Below, one piece after another: positions 8,889 to 17,730 of a stretch of 64,000 bases of DNA (positions are counted from its first letter, which is position 1; the number at the start of each line of letters is the position of its first letter). Origin of the DNA: Corynebacterium sp. p3-SID1056 (GTDB lineage: Bacteria; Actinomycetota; Actinomycetes; Mycobacteriales; Mycobacteriaceae); the NCBI RefSeq assembly GCF_025152525.1, contig NZ_JALXXL010000001.1, forward strand, positions 62,001-126,000, read 5' to 3'. Position numbers and translations under genes: made by a program. The notes beneath the pieces are model-generated. The model saw nothing but the letters and a program-made list of their open reading frames with translations, had not been told where the DNA came from and ran no database searches.

Positions 8889-9680
8889 GTGTACGCAGAA
8901 GAACGTCGGCGACAGATCGCCTCGCTGACCGCGGTTGAGGGTCGAGTCAATGTCACAGAACTTGCGGGAAAGTTCGGGGTCACGGCGGAGACAATCCGCC
9001 GTGACCTCGCCGTGCTCGACACCGAGGGGCTCGTCCACCGCGTGCACGGAGGGGCCGTGGCTAGCCAGTCGTTCCTCACTACTGAGTTTCCGCTTGACGC
9101 CCGCTACCGTACCGCGTCTGCAGCAAAACTTGCCATCGCCCGCGCTGCGCTGAACTTTGTGCCCGACAAGCCCGGAGGTTCAATCTTTCTCGACTCGGGC
9201 ACGACCATCAACGGGCTCGCCTCACTCAAGGCCAAGCACCCGCCCGCCCGTGAGTGCCACATTGTCACAAACTCGCTGCCAACCGCACTCGACCTCTCGA
9301 GCGCCGACGTACAGGACGTGCAGCTGCTCGGCGGAAACGTTCGCGCAATCACCCAGGCGGTGGTTGGCGATATTGCTCTGCGCACGCTCGCGATCTTGCG
9401 CGCCGACGTCGCATTCATCGGCACGAACGCGCTCACCATTGACCACGGACTATCTACCGCAGACGCGCAGGAGGCTGCAGTGAAGCAGGCTATGGTGACG
9501 AATGCGCGAAAGGTGGTAGTCATGTGCGACTCCTCCAAGCTGGGCAACGACTACCTCGTCAGCTTTGGCTCGACAGATGATATCGACGTGCTCATCACCG
9601 ACAACGACGCACCCGCCTCCTTTGTCGAGGAGATTGAACGCAACGGAGTGCAAGTCATCCTGACAGAGGAAGAGGAGTAA
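8889..9680 (+). CDS. fruR: DeoR-family regulator of the fructose operon (FruR)
   Basis: A 263-residue DeoR-type protein with an N-terminal helix-turn-helix (about 5-55, VTAETIRRDL) and a C-terminal sugar-phosphate sensor with the GGxxR region (GGNVRAITQ). Fructose 1-phosphate is the likely effector, because the next genes encode 1-phosphofructokinase and the fructose PTS. The start is GTG at 8889, 5 nt after AAAGGAG. Next to fruK it most resembles corynebacterial FruR, which represses fructose PTS genes. Confidence 0.9.
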   Translation: MYAEERRRQIASLTAVEGRVNVTELAGKFGVTAETIRRDLAVLDTEGLVHRVHGGAVASQSFLTTEFPLDARYRTASAAKLAIARAALNFVPDKPGGSIFLDSGTTINGLASLKAKHPPARECHIVTNSLPTALDLSSADVQDVQLLGGNVRAITQAVVGDIALRTLAILRADVAFIGTNALTIDHGLSTADAQEAAVKQAMVTNARKVVVMCDSSKLGNDYLVSFGSTDDIDVLITDNDAPASFVEEIERNGVQVILTEEEE

Positions 9681-9684
9681 CCCC

Positions 9685-9703
9685 CACACACAAATGTGGG
9701 TTT
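9685..9703 (+). terminator. Small hairpin after fruR
   Basis: CCCACA and TGTGGG can pair around a short loop, followed by TTTG. This could be a weak terminator or attenuator before the separate fruK promoter. Confidence 0.4.
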
Positions 9704-9715
9704 GTGTCCGATTCC

Positions 9716-9744
9716 TTGAATTTATCCACACGATCGGGCATACT
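9716..9744 (+). promoter_or_regulatory. Promoter of fruK-ptsF
   Basis: TTGAAT (9716-9721), a 17-bp spacer and CATACT (9739-9744) give a sigma-A promoter. The leader before the fruK GTG at 9890 would be about 140 nt. Confidence 0.6.
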
Positions 9745-9889
9745 TGGTGGTGGCACGTCGTGCTCGTCCGGTTGATTTACCGCAGCTTAGGGGCACTGCA
9801 GTGCTCTACCCACGGCCGCATGCACTCACGGTGCCTTGACTGTGAACCGGGGGTAGGAAACAACGGACAACGACAGTACGGAGTACCCC

Positions 9890-10870
9890 GTGATTATCAC
9901 GTTGACACCAAACCCCAGTATTGACGCCACCTTGTCCGTCGACCAGGTCGTCCGCGGCGAAGTCGTCCGCGCGCACACCGCAAGTAGAGAAGCGGGAGGC
10001 AAAGGCATCAACGTCTCCCACGCCGTCGCCAAGGCAGGCGGGGAAACGCTTGCGCTGGCACCGTGCGGTGGCGACGACCCATTTCTGCACGCGGTACGTC
10101 GGGCCGGCATACCGTTTGCACCGATCGAGGTCGACGGCTTCGTGCGCACGAACACTGCGCTTACGGAGGCCGACGGTACTACCACCAAGATCAACGAGCT
10201 TGGCCCCGAAATGTCCGCAGGTCGGCGGGTGGACGTCGAGAAGCACTTGCTCAAGCACGCGCACGCGGCCGACGCTGCAGTGTTGGCCGGATCCCTGCCG
10301 CCAGGTGCCCCGCATGATTGGTACGCAGAGCTTTGCGCCCAATTGCGCGGCACAGTACCGCTGATTGCTGTAGACACGTCGGACGCCCCGCTGCGGGCGT
10401 TGGGTGCACGCCTCGAGGAGGCGGCGCCCACCATCATGAAGCCGAACGCCTTCGAGCTCGCGCAGCTTACCGACGGCGACGGGCACGCCCTCGAAGCAGA
10501 CGCCGCACAAGGCAACTACGGGCCGATTCTTCAGGCAGCCCGCCAACTCGTCGCCCGCGGTGTCGCCGAAGTGCTGGTGACTCTCGGCGGGGCAGGCGCT
10601 TGTCTGGTAACTGCCGAAGGAGCATGGGCCGCAGCCGCGCCCAAGGTGACCGTGCGCTCGACCGTCGGCGCGGGCGACAGCTCGCTGGCCGGCTACGTCA
10701 TGGCGCGCGTCGACGGCAAGTCTTTCGCCGAGTGCCTGCAGCAGGCCGTCGCGTATGGCTCCGCGGCAGCCTCCCTGCCCGGCACCGGTATCCCCTCCCC
10801 GTCGGATGTTGATTGCGCGCGCGTTGACGTTGTCGCGCTCGATGACCCCGCCCCATCCCCTCGCGTGTAA
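9890..10870 (+). CDS. fruK: 1-phosphofructokinase
   Basis: A 326-residue PfkB-family kinase phosphorylates fructose 1-phosphate, the product of the PTS transporter next door, to fructose 1,6-bisphosphate. The N-terminal motif TPNPSIDATL and AGGKGINVS are typical of the 1-phosphofructokinase/tagatose kinase branch. The catalytic GAGDS motif is near residue 263. GTG at 9890 is preceded by GGAG. It is followed 17 bp later by ptsF in the same direction. Confidence 0.94.
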   Translation: MIITLTPNPSIDATLSVDQVVRGEVVRAHTASREAGGKGINVSHAVAKAGGETLALAPCGGDDPFLHAVRRAGIPFAPIEVDGFVRTNTALTEADGTTTKINELGPEMSAGRRVDVEKHLLKHAHAADAAVLAGSLPPGAPHDWYAELCAQLRGTVPLIAVDTSDAPLRALGARLEEAAPTIMKPNAFELAQLTDGDGHALEADAAQGNYGPILQAARQLVARGVAEVLVTLGGAGACLVTAEGAWAAAAPKVTVRSTVGAGDSSLAGYVMARVDGKSFAECLQQAVAYGSAAASLPGTGIPSPSDVDCARVDVVALDDPAPSPRV

Positions 10871-10887
10871 GTGGAAGGACACACACT

Positions 10888-12966
10888 ATGAACGCACCAC
10901 TAATTACGCCTGATCTTGTCAGGCTCGATGTTGATTTCGGTGGCCAGCCAAAAGAGGTCATCACGAACCTCGCTGAGCTCATGGCCACCGCAGGGCGCGC
11001 CTCTGACGCCGCAGAAGTAGCCGCAGCGGCGAGCGCGCGCGAAGAGAAAGCCGGCACAGGAGTCAACGGCCGGGTCGCTATCCCCCACTGCCGCGTCGCA
11101 GCGGTCAGTGAACCGACGCTCGCCTTCGCCCGCCTGTCCGCGCCGGTGGATTTTTCCGGTCCCGACGGCGACGCCGAGTTGGTCTTCCTCATCGGCGCCC
11201 CGGAGTCTGGCGGTAAAGCGCACCTGAAGATCCTGTCCAAGCTCGCCCGCGCGCTGGTTCGCGGGGACTTTGTAGAAACGCTGCGCGCAGCCACGACGGA
11301 GCAGGAAATCGTCGACGCCGTGCTGGCTGTCGTGAACGCCGAACCCAAGAAAAAGAAGGCCGCGCCCGCTGCTGCCGCTCCAGCGGCGAGCGAGAAGAAG
11401 CCAGAAGTCATCCGGATCGCTGCGGTCACCTCCTGCGCCACCGGTATCGCACACACCTATATGGCTGCCGACGCGTTGACCCAGGCCGCGCAAAAGCGTG
11501 ACAACGTCGAGCTCATCGTCGAGCCCCAGGGATCCTCGGGCGGAGACCCGCTCGAGCAGTCCTTCATCGACAGCGCCGACGCGGTCATTTTCGCCCACGA
11601 CGTCGCCGTTCGCGACAAGGGGCGCTTCGCGGGCAAGCCGGTCGTCGACACCCCGGTCAAGCGCGGGGTCAACAGCCCGGATGCACTCATTGACGAGGCT
11701 ATCGCCGCAGCCAAGGACCCCAACGCCAAGCATGTCGCAGCTGCCTCTGAATCGGCTGGCGAGGACTCCGCCGCGTCCAGTGACGGCCAGCCCTGGCCAA
11801 AGCGCCTGCAGCAGGCAATCATGACCGGCGTGTCCTACATGGTGCCCTTCGTGGCTGCCGGCGGCCTCCTGTTGGCCCTCGGATTCCTCTTCGGTGGCTA
11901 CGACATGGCCAACGGCTGGGAGGCGATCGTGCTCCAGCACTCGCCGACTAACCTGCCGGGCCATGAAGTGCTTGTCGACGGCACCTCCATGACCTTCGAA
12001 CGCTCCGGGTGGGCCCTCTACCTCGGTGCCGTGCTCTTCGCCACTGGGCAGATGGGCATGGATTTCGTGGTCGCCGCGCTCTCCGGCTACATCGCTTACG
12101 GCCTGGCGGGCCGCCCCGGTATCGCACCGGGTTTCATCGGTGGCGCAATCTCTGTGATGGTCGGCGCGGGCTTCATCGGTGGCCTGGTCACCGGCCTACT
12201 CGCCGGCGTCATCGCCTACTGGATCCAGACCTGGCGCGTCCCGCGCTGGCTGGGCTCGCTGATGCCGGTGGTGATCATTCCGCTTTTGACCTCGCTGGTC
12301 GTCGGCCTGATCATGTTCCTCCTGCTCGGCCGGCCGCTCGAGTCTCTCATGCTCGGGCTTACCGATTGGCTTGAATCGATGAGCGGATCCTCTGCGGTCC
12401 TGCTGGGCATCATCATCGGCCTGATGATGTGCTTCGACCTGGGTGGTCCGGTGAACAAGGCTGCCTACCTCTTCGGTACCGCCGGACTGTCGGCAGGCAC
12501 GGACGCAAGCTTTGAAATCATGGCGGCGGTGATGATCGCCGGCATGGTGCCTCCGATTGCGTTGTCGATTGCCACCTTCCTGCGCAAGCAGTTGTTCACC
12601 CCGGCCGAGCAGGAAAACGGAAAATCCGCGTGGCTTTTGGGCCTGTCCTTCGTCTCCGAAGGCGCGATCCCGTTTGCCGCCGCAGACCCCTTCCGCGTCA
12701 TCCCGGCGATGATGCTTGGCGGCGCAACCGCAGGCGCGGTCTCCATGGGCCTGGGCGTTGGCTGCCAGGCACCGCACGGCGGCGTCTTTGTCATCTTCGC
12801 CTACGAGCCGTGGTGGGGCATGTTCATCGCGCTGGCTGCGGGTGTCGCGGTAGCAACAGTGGCCGTGATCGCTATCAAGCGCTTCTGGCCGAACGAAGAA
12901 ATTCAGAAGGCTGCCGCGGCCAAAGCGCACGCGGAAAACCACGCCACGGAAACGGTGGCGGCTTAA
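10888..12966 (+). CDS. ptsF: Fructose-specific PTS transporter, EIIABC
   Basis: A 692-residue fused phosphotransferase permease takes up fructose and delivers fructose 1-phosphate. EIIA is at the N terminus with phospho-His67 (AIPHCR). EIIB follows a lysine- and alanine-rich linker, with phospho-Cys183 (TSCATGIAHT). EIIC, with about nine membrane segments, starts near residue 300. The order A-B-C fits corynebacterial PtsF. The ATG is preceded by AAGGAC. ptsH follows 51 bp later. Confidence 0.96.
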   Translation: MNAPLITPDLVRLDVDFGGQPKEVITNLAELMATAGRASDAAEVAAAASAREEKAGTGVNGRVAIPHCRVAAVSEPTLAFARLSAPVDFSGPDGDAELVFLIGAPESGGKAHLKILSKLARALVRGDFVETLRAATTEQEIVDAVLAVVNAEPKKKKAAPAAAAPAASEKKPEVIRIAAVTSCATGIAHTYMAADALTQAAQKRDNVELIVEPQGSSGGDPLEQSFIDSADAVIFAHDVAVRDKGRFAGKPVVDTPVKRGVNSPDALIDEAIAAAKDPNAKHVAAASESAGEDSAASSDGQPWPKRLQQAIMTGVSYMVPFVAAGGLLLALGFLFGGYDMANGWEAIVLQHSPTNLPGHEVLVDGTSMTFERSGWALYLGAVLFATGQMGMDFVVAALSGYIAYGLAGRPGIAPGFIGGAISVMVGAGFIGGLVTGLLAGVIAYWIQTWRVPRWLGSLMPVVIIPLLTSLVVGLIMFLLLGRPLESLMLGLTDWLESMSGSSAVLLGIIIGLMMCFDLGGPVNKAAYLFGTAGLSAGTDASFEIMAAVMIAGMVPPIALSIATFLRKQLFTPAEQENGKSAWLLGLSFVSEGAIPFAAADPFRVIPAMMLGGATAGAVSMGLGVGCQAPHGGVFVIFAYEPWWGMFIALAAGVAVATVAVIAIKRFWPNEEIQKAAAAKAHAENHATETVAA

Positions 12967-13017
12967 GCACACACGCGCCTAGACTGGCACGTAACACCAA
13001 AAGAAAGGATTCTCACT

Positions 13018-13287
13018 ATGGCTTCCAAGACTGTCAAGGTCGGCTCTACGGTTGGGCTGCACGCCCGCCCCGCAACCATCATCGCCGATGCAGCCGGCGA
13101 GTTCGACGAAGAGATTATCCTCACCCTCGTCGGCGGCGACGAGGACGATGAGACTGACGCCGCCTCCTCGCTGATGATCATGGCGATGGGCGCCGAGTTC
13201 GGCGACGAGGTCACCGTCGAGTCCGAAAACGCCGCAGCAGTTGACAAGATTGCGGCGCTGATTGAGCAGAACCTCGACGAGGAGTAA
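13018..13287 (+). CDS. ptsH: Phosphocarrier protein HPr
   Basis: An 89-residue HPr carries phosphate from enzyme I to the EIIA domains. The active His15 lies in GLHARPA. The protein is very acidic in the middle (GGDEDDETDAASS) and at its C terminus. AAAGAAAGGA precedes the ATG. It is the last gene of the fructose cluster. No enzyme I gene is in the window. Confidence 0.95.
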   Translation: MASKTVKVGSTVGLHARPATIIADAAGEFDEEIILTLVGGDEDDETDAASSLMIMAMGAEFGDEVTVESENAAAVDKIAALIEQNLDEE

Positions 13288-13306
13288 CCCTTTACAGCAC
13301 GCCTTC

Positions 13307-13341
13307 AGCCCCCGCTACCGTGATGCACGGTGGCGGGGGCT
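13307..13341. terminator. Bidirectional terminator between ptsH and the uracil permease gene
   Basis: AGCCCCCGCtACCGT pairs with ACGGTgGCGGGGGCT around a 5-nt loop. It is placed between two convergent genes. There is no long U tract. Confidence 0.75.
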
Positions 13342-13355
13342 GAAAGCGTTGTGAC

Positions 13356-14633
13356 CTACCGGTACTGCCCCTCCCCGATCGTTTCGTATGCCCAGCGCAT
13401 CAGCGGGTAGATCACGATGATGCCGACCGCGCCGATGGCGATCCCTTCCAGGGTGACCTGGCCGACGGTGAAGGACAGGTTGCCGATACCAACAATCAGC
13501 GCCACCGCAGCCGCAGTCAGGTTCACCGGGTTTGTGAAGTCGACCTGATTGTCCTGCCAGATGCGCACGCCCAGCATGCCAATGAGCCCGTAGAGCACAA
13601 GGCATGCGCCACCGAGCACGCCCGCAGGGATGGTGAAGATCACCGCGCCGAACTTCGGAACGAATGCCAGCGCGATGGCGAACAGTGATGCCACCCAGTA
13701 CGCGGCGGTGGAGTACACCTTGGTCGCCGCCATCACGCCGATGTTCTCGGCGTAGGTGGTCGTACCGGAGCCGCCGAAGGTGCCGGCGAGTGTGGTGGCG
13801 ATGCCGTCGCCAATGAGTGCTTTACCCTGCAGCGGGTCGAGGTCGCGATGCGTCATCTCGGAGACGGCTTTGACGTGGCCGACGTTTTCCGCGATGAGCA
13901 CCACCAGCACCGGCAGCGTGACCAAGATGGCGGAGAGGTGGAACTGCGGGGTGTGGAACTCCGGCAGTCCGACCCACGGGGCTGCGCCGATGGTGGCGAG
14001 CGCATCGTCGGCAAGCCCGCCCGTGGCCGCCGCGAAGGCCCAGCCGACGACGACTCCGATGAGGATGCTCAGGCGCGACGCCATGCCTCGGGTAGCGACG
14101 GTCACCAGCACGATTGTGGCCAGCGTGACGCCTGCGACTGCGGGCTGCGTCTCGACGTTGCTCACCGCGGTCGGTGCGAGGTTAAACCCGATAAGTGCGA
14201 CGATGGCGCCGGTGACGGCAGGCGGCATGACCGCGTCAATCACGCGCTTGCCCGCCACGTGCACCACGACACCGACCACAATGAGCAGCACACCGGTAAC
14301 CAGCACGCCGCCGAGCTGAGCGCCAATACCGTACTGCGATGAAGCGGAAAGCGGCGCGATGAAGGCAAAGGATGAGCCCAAGTAGCTGGGGAGTCGGTTG
14401 CGGGTGATCAGCAGGAAGATGATCGTGCCGAGCCCGGAGAAGAGCAGCGTCGTGTTGACCGGAAAACCGGTCAGCGTCGGCACGAGCAGCGTCGCGCCAA
14501 ACATGGCGACAACGTGCTGCATGCCGATGCCGACGGTGCGCGACCAGCTCAGGCGTTCGTCGGGGGCGACAACGGCACCGGGTTTGACGGTGCGGCCGTC
14601 GCCGTGGAGGGACCAACCAAGTGTCTTTTTCAC
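13356..14633 (-). CDS. Uracil/xanthine permease family transporter
   Basis: A 425-residue member of the nucleobase:cation symporter-2 family with about 12-14 membrane segments. It probably imports uracil or xanthine by proton symport. Family hallmarks are the QHVVAMFGAT region near the N terminus and the NVGHVKAVSEM stretch in the middle. The start is taken as GTG at 14633, because TAGACT ends 7 nt upstream. A longer frame begins at 14669 but has no support. The substrate is not certain. Confidence 0.88.
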   Translation of the reverse strand: MKKTLGWSLHGDGRTVKPGAVVAPDERLSWSRTVGIGMQHVVAMFGATLLVPTLTGFPVNTTLLFSGLGTIIFLLITRNRLPSYLGSSFAFIAPLSASSQYGIGAQLGGVLVTGVLLIVVGVVVHVAGKRVIDAVMPPAVTGAIVALIGFNLAPTAVSNVETQPAVAGVTLATIVLVTVATRGMASRLSILIGVVVGWAFAAATGGLADDALATIGAAPWVGLPEFHTPQFHLSAILVTLPVLVVLIAENVGHVKAVSEMTHRDLDPLQGKALIGDGIATTLAGTFGGSGTTTYAENIGVMAATKVYSTAAYWVASLFAIALAFVPKFGAVIFTIPAGVLGGACLVLYGLIGMLGVRIWQDNQVDFTNPVNLTAAAVALIVGIGNLSFTVGQVTLEGIAIGAVGIIVIYPLMRWAYETIGEGQYR

Positions 14634-14640
14634 ACCTGGG

Positions 14641-14646
14641 AGTCTA
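14641..14646 (-). promoter_or_regulatory. -10 element of leaderless promoter for the nucleobase permease gene
   Basis: TAGACT ends 7 nt before GTG 14633, with no ribosome site between. Confidence 0.6.
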
Positions 14647-14659
14647 GGGCGCGCGCCCA

Positions 14660-14682
14660 GCCGCCACACAATTGTGTGCGGC
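14660..14682 (-). terminator. Hairpin after hflX
   Basis: GCCGC/GCGGC plus ACACAA/TTGTGT form a nearly perfect palindrome between the hflX stop and the permease promoter. It may terminate hflX and overlaps the -35 zone of the next promoter. Confidence 0.5.
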
Positions 14683-14691
14683 GGTTACGCG

Positions 14692-16227
14692 CTAGTTGCC
14701 CACGACGAATTCCGCGTACTGCTCCGCGAGCACGTGCGGCAGGCGAACGTCGATGCGCGTGCCTTCTTCCTCGTAGGCCTCACTGCGCACGGTGCCGGCC
14801 TCGTGGACCTGGGAAACCACATCGCCCCGGGTATAGGGCACGAGCAGCTCAACGTGTGCATCGAGCGTGTTGAGGAACTGCTCGACCTTCGCCTCGAGCG
14901 CGGGTATGCCTTCGCCCGTCAGCGCGGAGACAAACACGACGTCGCGGCCGGAGTTATCAAAGGCGTGGCGCAGCTCTGCGAGCACGAGCGGGTCGGCCTC
15001 GTCAATCTTGTTCACCACCACGATTTCTGGCGGGATTTCCTCGCCCGAGTCGCGGGTAATCTCCGCGAGCACCTCGTTGACCGCCTCGATCTGCTTGAGC
15101 GGGAAGGGGTCGGAGCCATCCACGACGTGCAGCACGAGATCAGCATTGGTGACCTCCTCCAGCGTGGACTTGAAGGCTTCCACGAGCTGGGTCGGTAGGT
15201 GTCGGACGAAGCCGACGGTGTCGGTGAGGACGACCGTGCGGCCGTCGGCAAGCTGGGCCCGACGCGTCGCGGGGTCGAGGGTGGCAAAGAGCGCATCCTC
15301 GACGAGCACGCCGGCGTCAGTCATCGCGTTGATCAGCGAGGACTTGCCCGCGTTGGTGTAGCCCGCGATGGCGATTTTCGGCGTGGTCGAGCGTTGGCGG
15401 CGCGCGCGTTTGACCTCGCGTACCGTTTTCATCCCTTTGAGCTCGTGGCGTAGGCGCGCCATGTCTGCGCGCAGCCGGCGGCGGTCCGCCTCGATCCGGG
15501 TCTCGCCAGGGCCACGCAGCCCCACGCCGCCGTTGGAACCGGCACGGCCGCCGGCCTGGCGCGAGAGGTTGCCGCCCCAACCGCGGGTGCGCGAGAAGAG
15601 GTATTCCATCTGTGCGAGCGACACCTGCGCTTTACCCTCGTTGCTTTTGGCGTGCTGGGCGAAGATGTCCAGGATCAACATCGTGCGGTCGATCACCTTC
15701 ACGCGTAACGCCTCCTCCAGCGCCACGATCTGCGAGGGGGAAAGCTCGCCGTCGAAGACGACGGTATCGGCCCCGGAGGCTTCCACGACCTCGCGCAGCT
15801 CGGCAACCTTGCCGGCGCCGATGTAGGTGCCCGGGTCCGGCTTGTCGCGCTTTTGGTAGAGCATGTCGATGACTTCAGCGCCGGCGGTTTCGGTCAACGC
15901 CGCCAGCTCGCGCATGTTTGCCTCCATCTCCGCGGTCGTACCCTCGAGCCATGCGCCGACCAGGATGACTTGCTCGAGGCGTAGCTTGCGGTACTCCACC
16001 TCGTAGGCCTCTTCGGCCTCGTCGGTGCGGATCTCGGTGCGCTGTCCCACGCGCCTTAATGCATTACGCGCCTCCAGGTCGAGGGAGCCGATTGTCGGTT
16101 CTCCCCCGCCGGATTCCGTTCGCTGTGCGGGCTGCGGCGCGTTGTGCCGGAATGCTTCGGCCAGCAGCGCATCGCGCGCCGCGTCCTGCGGATCGTGTTC
16201 GGGATGGGTATTTACAGTTGAGGTCAT
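14692..16227 (-). CDS. hflX: GTPase HflX
   Basis: A 511-residue ribosome-associated GTPase. HflX splits stalled or hibernating 70S ribosomes in other bacteria. The N-terminal HflX domain contains the glycine-rich linker typical of the family (GGNLSRQAGGRAGSNGG). G1 is GYTNAGKSS, G3 is DTVGF and G4 is NKID. The ATG at 16227 follows AAAGGAC. An upstream in-frame extension to 16251 lacks support. TAGGAT at about 16263-16268 is a plausible -10. It is divergent from the unknown gene at 16365. Confidence 0.94.
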   Translation of the reverse strand: MTSTVNTHPEHDPQDAARDALLAEAFRHNAPQPAQRTESGGGEPTIGSLDLEARNALRRVGQRTEIRTDEAEEAYEVEYRKLRLEQVILVGAWLEGTTAEMEANMRELAALTETAGAEVIDMLYQKRDKPDPGTYIGAGKVAELREVVEASGADTVVFDGELSPSQIVALEEALRVKVIDRTMLILDIFAQHAKSNEGKAQVSLAQMEYLFSRTRGWGGNLSRQAGGRAGSNGGVGLRGPGETRIEADRRRLRADMARLRHELKGMKTVREVKRARRQRSTTPKIAIAGYTNAGKSSLINAMTDAGVLVEDALFATLDPATRRAQLADGRTVVLTDTVGFVRHLPTQLVEAFKSTLEEVTNADLVLHVVDGSDPFPLKQIEAVNEVLAEITRDSGEEIPPEIVVVNKIDEADPLVLAELRHAFDNSGRDVVFVSALTGEGIPALEAKVEQFLNTLDAHVELLVPYTRGDVVSQVHEAGTVRSEAYEEEGTRIDVRLPHVLAEQYAEFVVGN

Positions 16228-16262
16228 TGAGTCCTTTGTTCTCACCAGCATGCTTTCTCGCT

Positions 16263-16268
16263 ATCCTA
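16263..16268 (-). promoter_or_regulatory. -10 element of hflX promoter
   Basis: TAGGAT on the minus strand, about 35 nt before the hflX ATG, leaves a short leader that contains the AAAGGAC ribosome site. Confidence 0.4.
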
Positions 16269-16350
16269 CGTGCATTGTCTACCAGCCGGGCTTCACGCTC
16301 GACATACGGAGGCATGCCCCGCGCGTTTCCGCCCGGCCGTCGGCACGGAC

Positions 16351-16356
16351 TAGGCT
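16351..16356 (+). promoter_or_regulatory. -10 element of leaderless promoter for the Cys-tailed gene
   Basis: TAGGCT ends 8 nt before the ATG at 16365, and no ribosome site is present. Confidence 0.5.
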
Positions 16357-16364
16357 TGTTGCCT

Positions 16365-17135
16365 ATGAGCGAATCTGTGAGCACGCACTCTGACACGCAC
16401 GCTGATCTGGCCGCCATCGGCCTTGGTTTTGCCAAGTGGCAGGACGCGGTTGAACGCGCCATCGCCACTGACCACCTTGCTGTCACCGGCGAGGTCCGCG
16501 GTGGGCAGCTGATTCAGTACAGCGACCCTTCTGGCGCCCAGCTCAACATTCTTGCGGTGGAGCCCTTCGCCACGTTCGCCGGCTTTGATTCTGTCACGCG
16601 CGCGTACGCACACATCACGCCGCTGAACGACGTGGTGTCCTTGGCCGACATCGTCGACCCTCGCGGCAACACCATCGCCTCGATCACCGTCAACCTGGCG
16701 CAAGGACCGCTGGTGGTAGATGAGGCCACGTTGCAGTGGCAGGAGCTTGGTTTAAGCGCGCTCGTGCTCGCACATGAGCGCTACGCCTCCACGGAGGCAT
16801 ACCTGGCGAATAACCCAGGTGCCACCCTCGGCGCGGTCACCTCCCCGGGTGCCGAGGCCGTTGCATCCGGCGCAGCGAGCGCACCAGATGCCGCGGCTGA
16901 GTTTTCCGCCCGCGTCTTAGAGGCAGAGTACCGCACCTCCGAGCTGACCGGCCAGCGCTTCATCCACGCCACCGTCGACGGCGCATTCCCCTTCGACATC
17001 TGCCTGCCAGACGGCGACCTGCCGCAACGAGACTCCGTGATCGCGGGCAGCGCGGTGCTCGCCGGCTCGATTCCCGCCCCTGGTGCGGGTGGTTGCGGGT
17101 GCGGCGGCGGTTCCTGCGGGTGCGGCGGCCACTAG
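16365..17135 (+). CDS. Conserved hypothetical protein with Cys/Gly-rich C-terminal tail
   Basis: I do not recognise a functional family. The 256-residue product has no signal peptide or membrane segment and looks like a soluble alpha/beta protein. It ends in GGCGCGGGSCGCGGH, with Cys244, Cys246, Cys251 and Cys253, a probable metal-binding tail. Before it is an alanine-rich linker (about 155-182). It is divergent from hflX and upstream of a small membrane protein and dapF. A longer open frame upstream overlaps hflX and is not credible, and the leaderless-type -10 supports ATG 16365. Confidence 0.75.
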   Translation: MSESVSTHSDTHADLAAIGLGFAKWQDAVERAIATDHLAVTGEVRGGQLIQYSDPSGAQLNILAVEPFATFAGFDSVTRAYAHITPLNDVVSLADIVDPRGNTIASITVNLAQGPLVVDEATLQWQELGLSALVLAHERYASTEAYLANNPGATLGAVTSPGAEAVASGAASAPDAAAEFSARVLEAEYRTSELTGQRFIHATVDGAFPFDICLPDGDLPQRDSVIAGSAVLAGSIPAPGAGGCGCGGGSCGCGGH

Positions 17136-17217
17136 ACCGCACACATCGATAAGACATTCGCGCTACGATGGCGCGAAATCGACACTCGGTATGCTCTCAG
17201 GAGGTGACGGCTAAGCG

Positions 17218-17730
17218 ATGGACCCCTCGCGCAAGGACTTGATCCAAGCACTATACGGGGCATTGGTGCTCGCGGTAGCACTCCTGCTGGTGGTCTTCTT
17301 CCGCCTGCCTGGCCTCATCATCGCAGTGCTGTTGGTGATGCTCGGTGTCGCCGTCCACCGCCGCTACAACACCAACCCAGAGGTGGCCTCGCTGAAGGCC
17401 TCGCTGCGCATCACCCGCGACGACATGGCCGAGATCCTGCAAAGCTACGAGGACCTTAAGCAAGGTACCTCCACCCAAGCCGTCGCCGACCGCACGTTGC
17501 ACTACCCAGCGCTGGCCAACGGCGACGTCTCCCACCACGCCATCAGCGAGTTTTTGCTGCGTAGCTCGTCTGCCCGCCGTTTCATCGCCCGCATCGACGG
17601 CTACCTCGAATCCCCCGACATCGACCGCTACCAATTGGAGCGGCTCATCGCTGTCGCGGACGAACGCGCCCTGGAACTCGCCGAATCCTGGGACGACGCC
17701 CGGCGCGCCGCCCGCCAGCTCGGGCCTTAA
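17218..17730 (+). CDS. Small membrane protein of unknown function
   Basis: A 170-residue protein has an N-terminal hydrophobic region (about 10-46) that can form two closely spaced membrane segments. A cytoplasmic helical domain rich in charged residues follows. No enzyme motif is visible. AGGAGG lies 13 nt before the ATG, a long spacing. A TATGCT about 15 nt before this site may be the -10. It overlaps the convergent dapF by 4 bp. Function unknown. Confidence 0.75.
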   Translation: MDPSRKDLIQALYGALVLAVALLLVVFFRLPGLIIAVLLVMLGVAVHRRYNTNPEVASLKASLRITRDDMAEILQSYEDLKQGTSTQAVADRTLHYPALANGDVSHHAISEFLLRSSSARRFIARIDGYLESPDIDRYQLERLIAVADERALELAESWDDARRAARQLGP

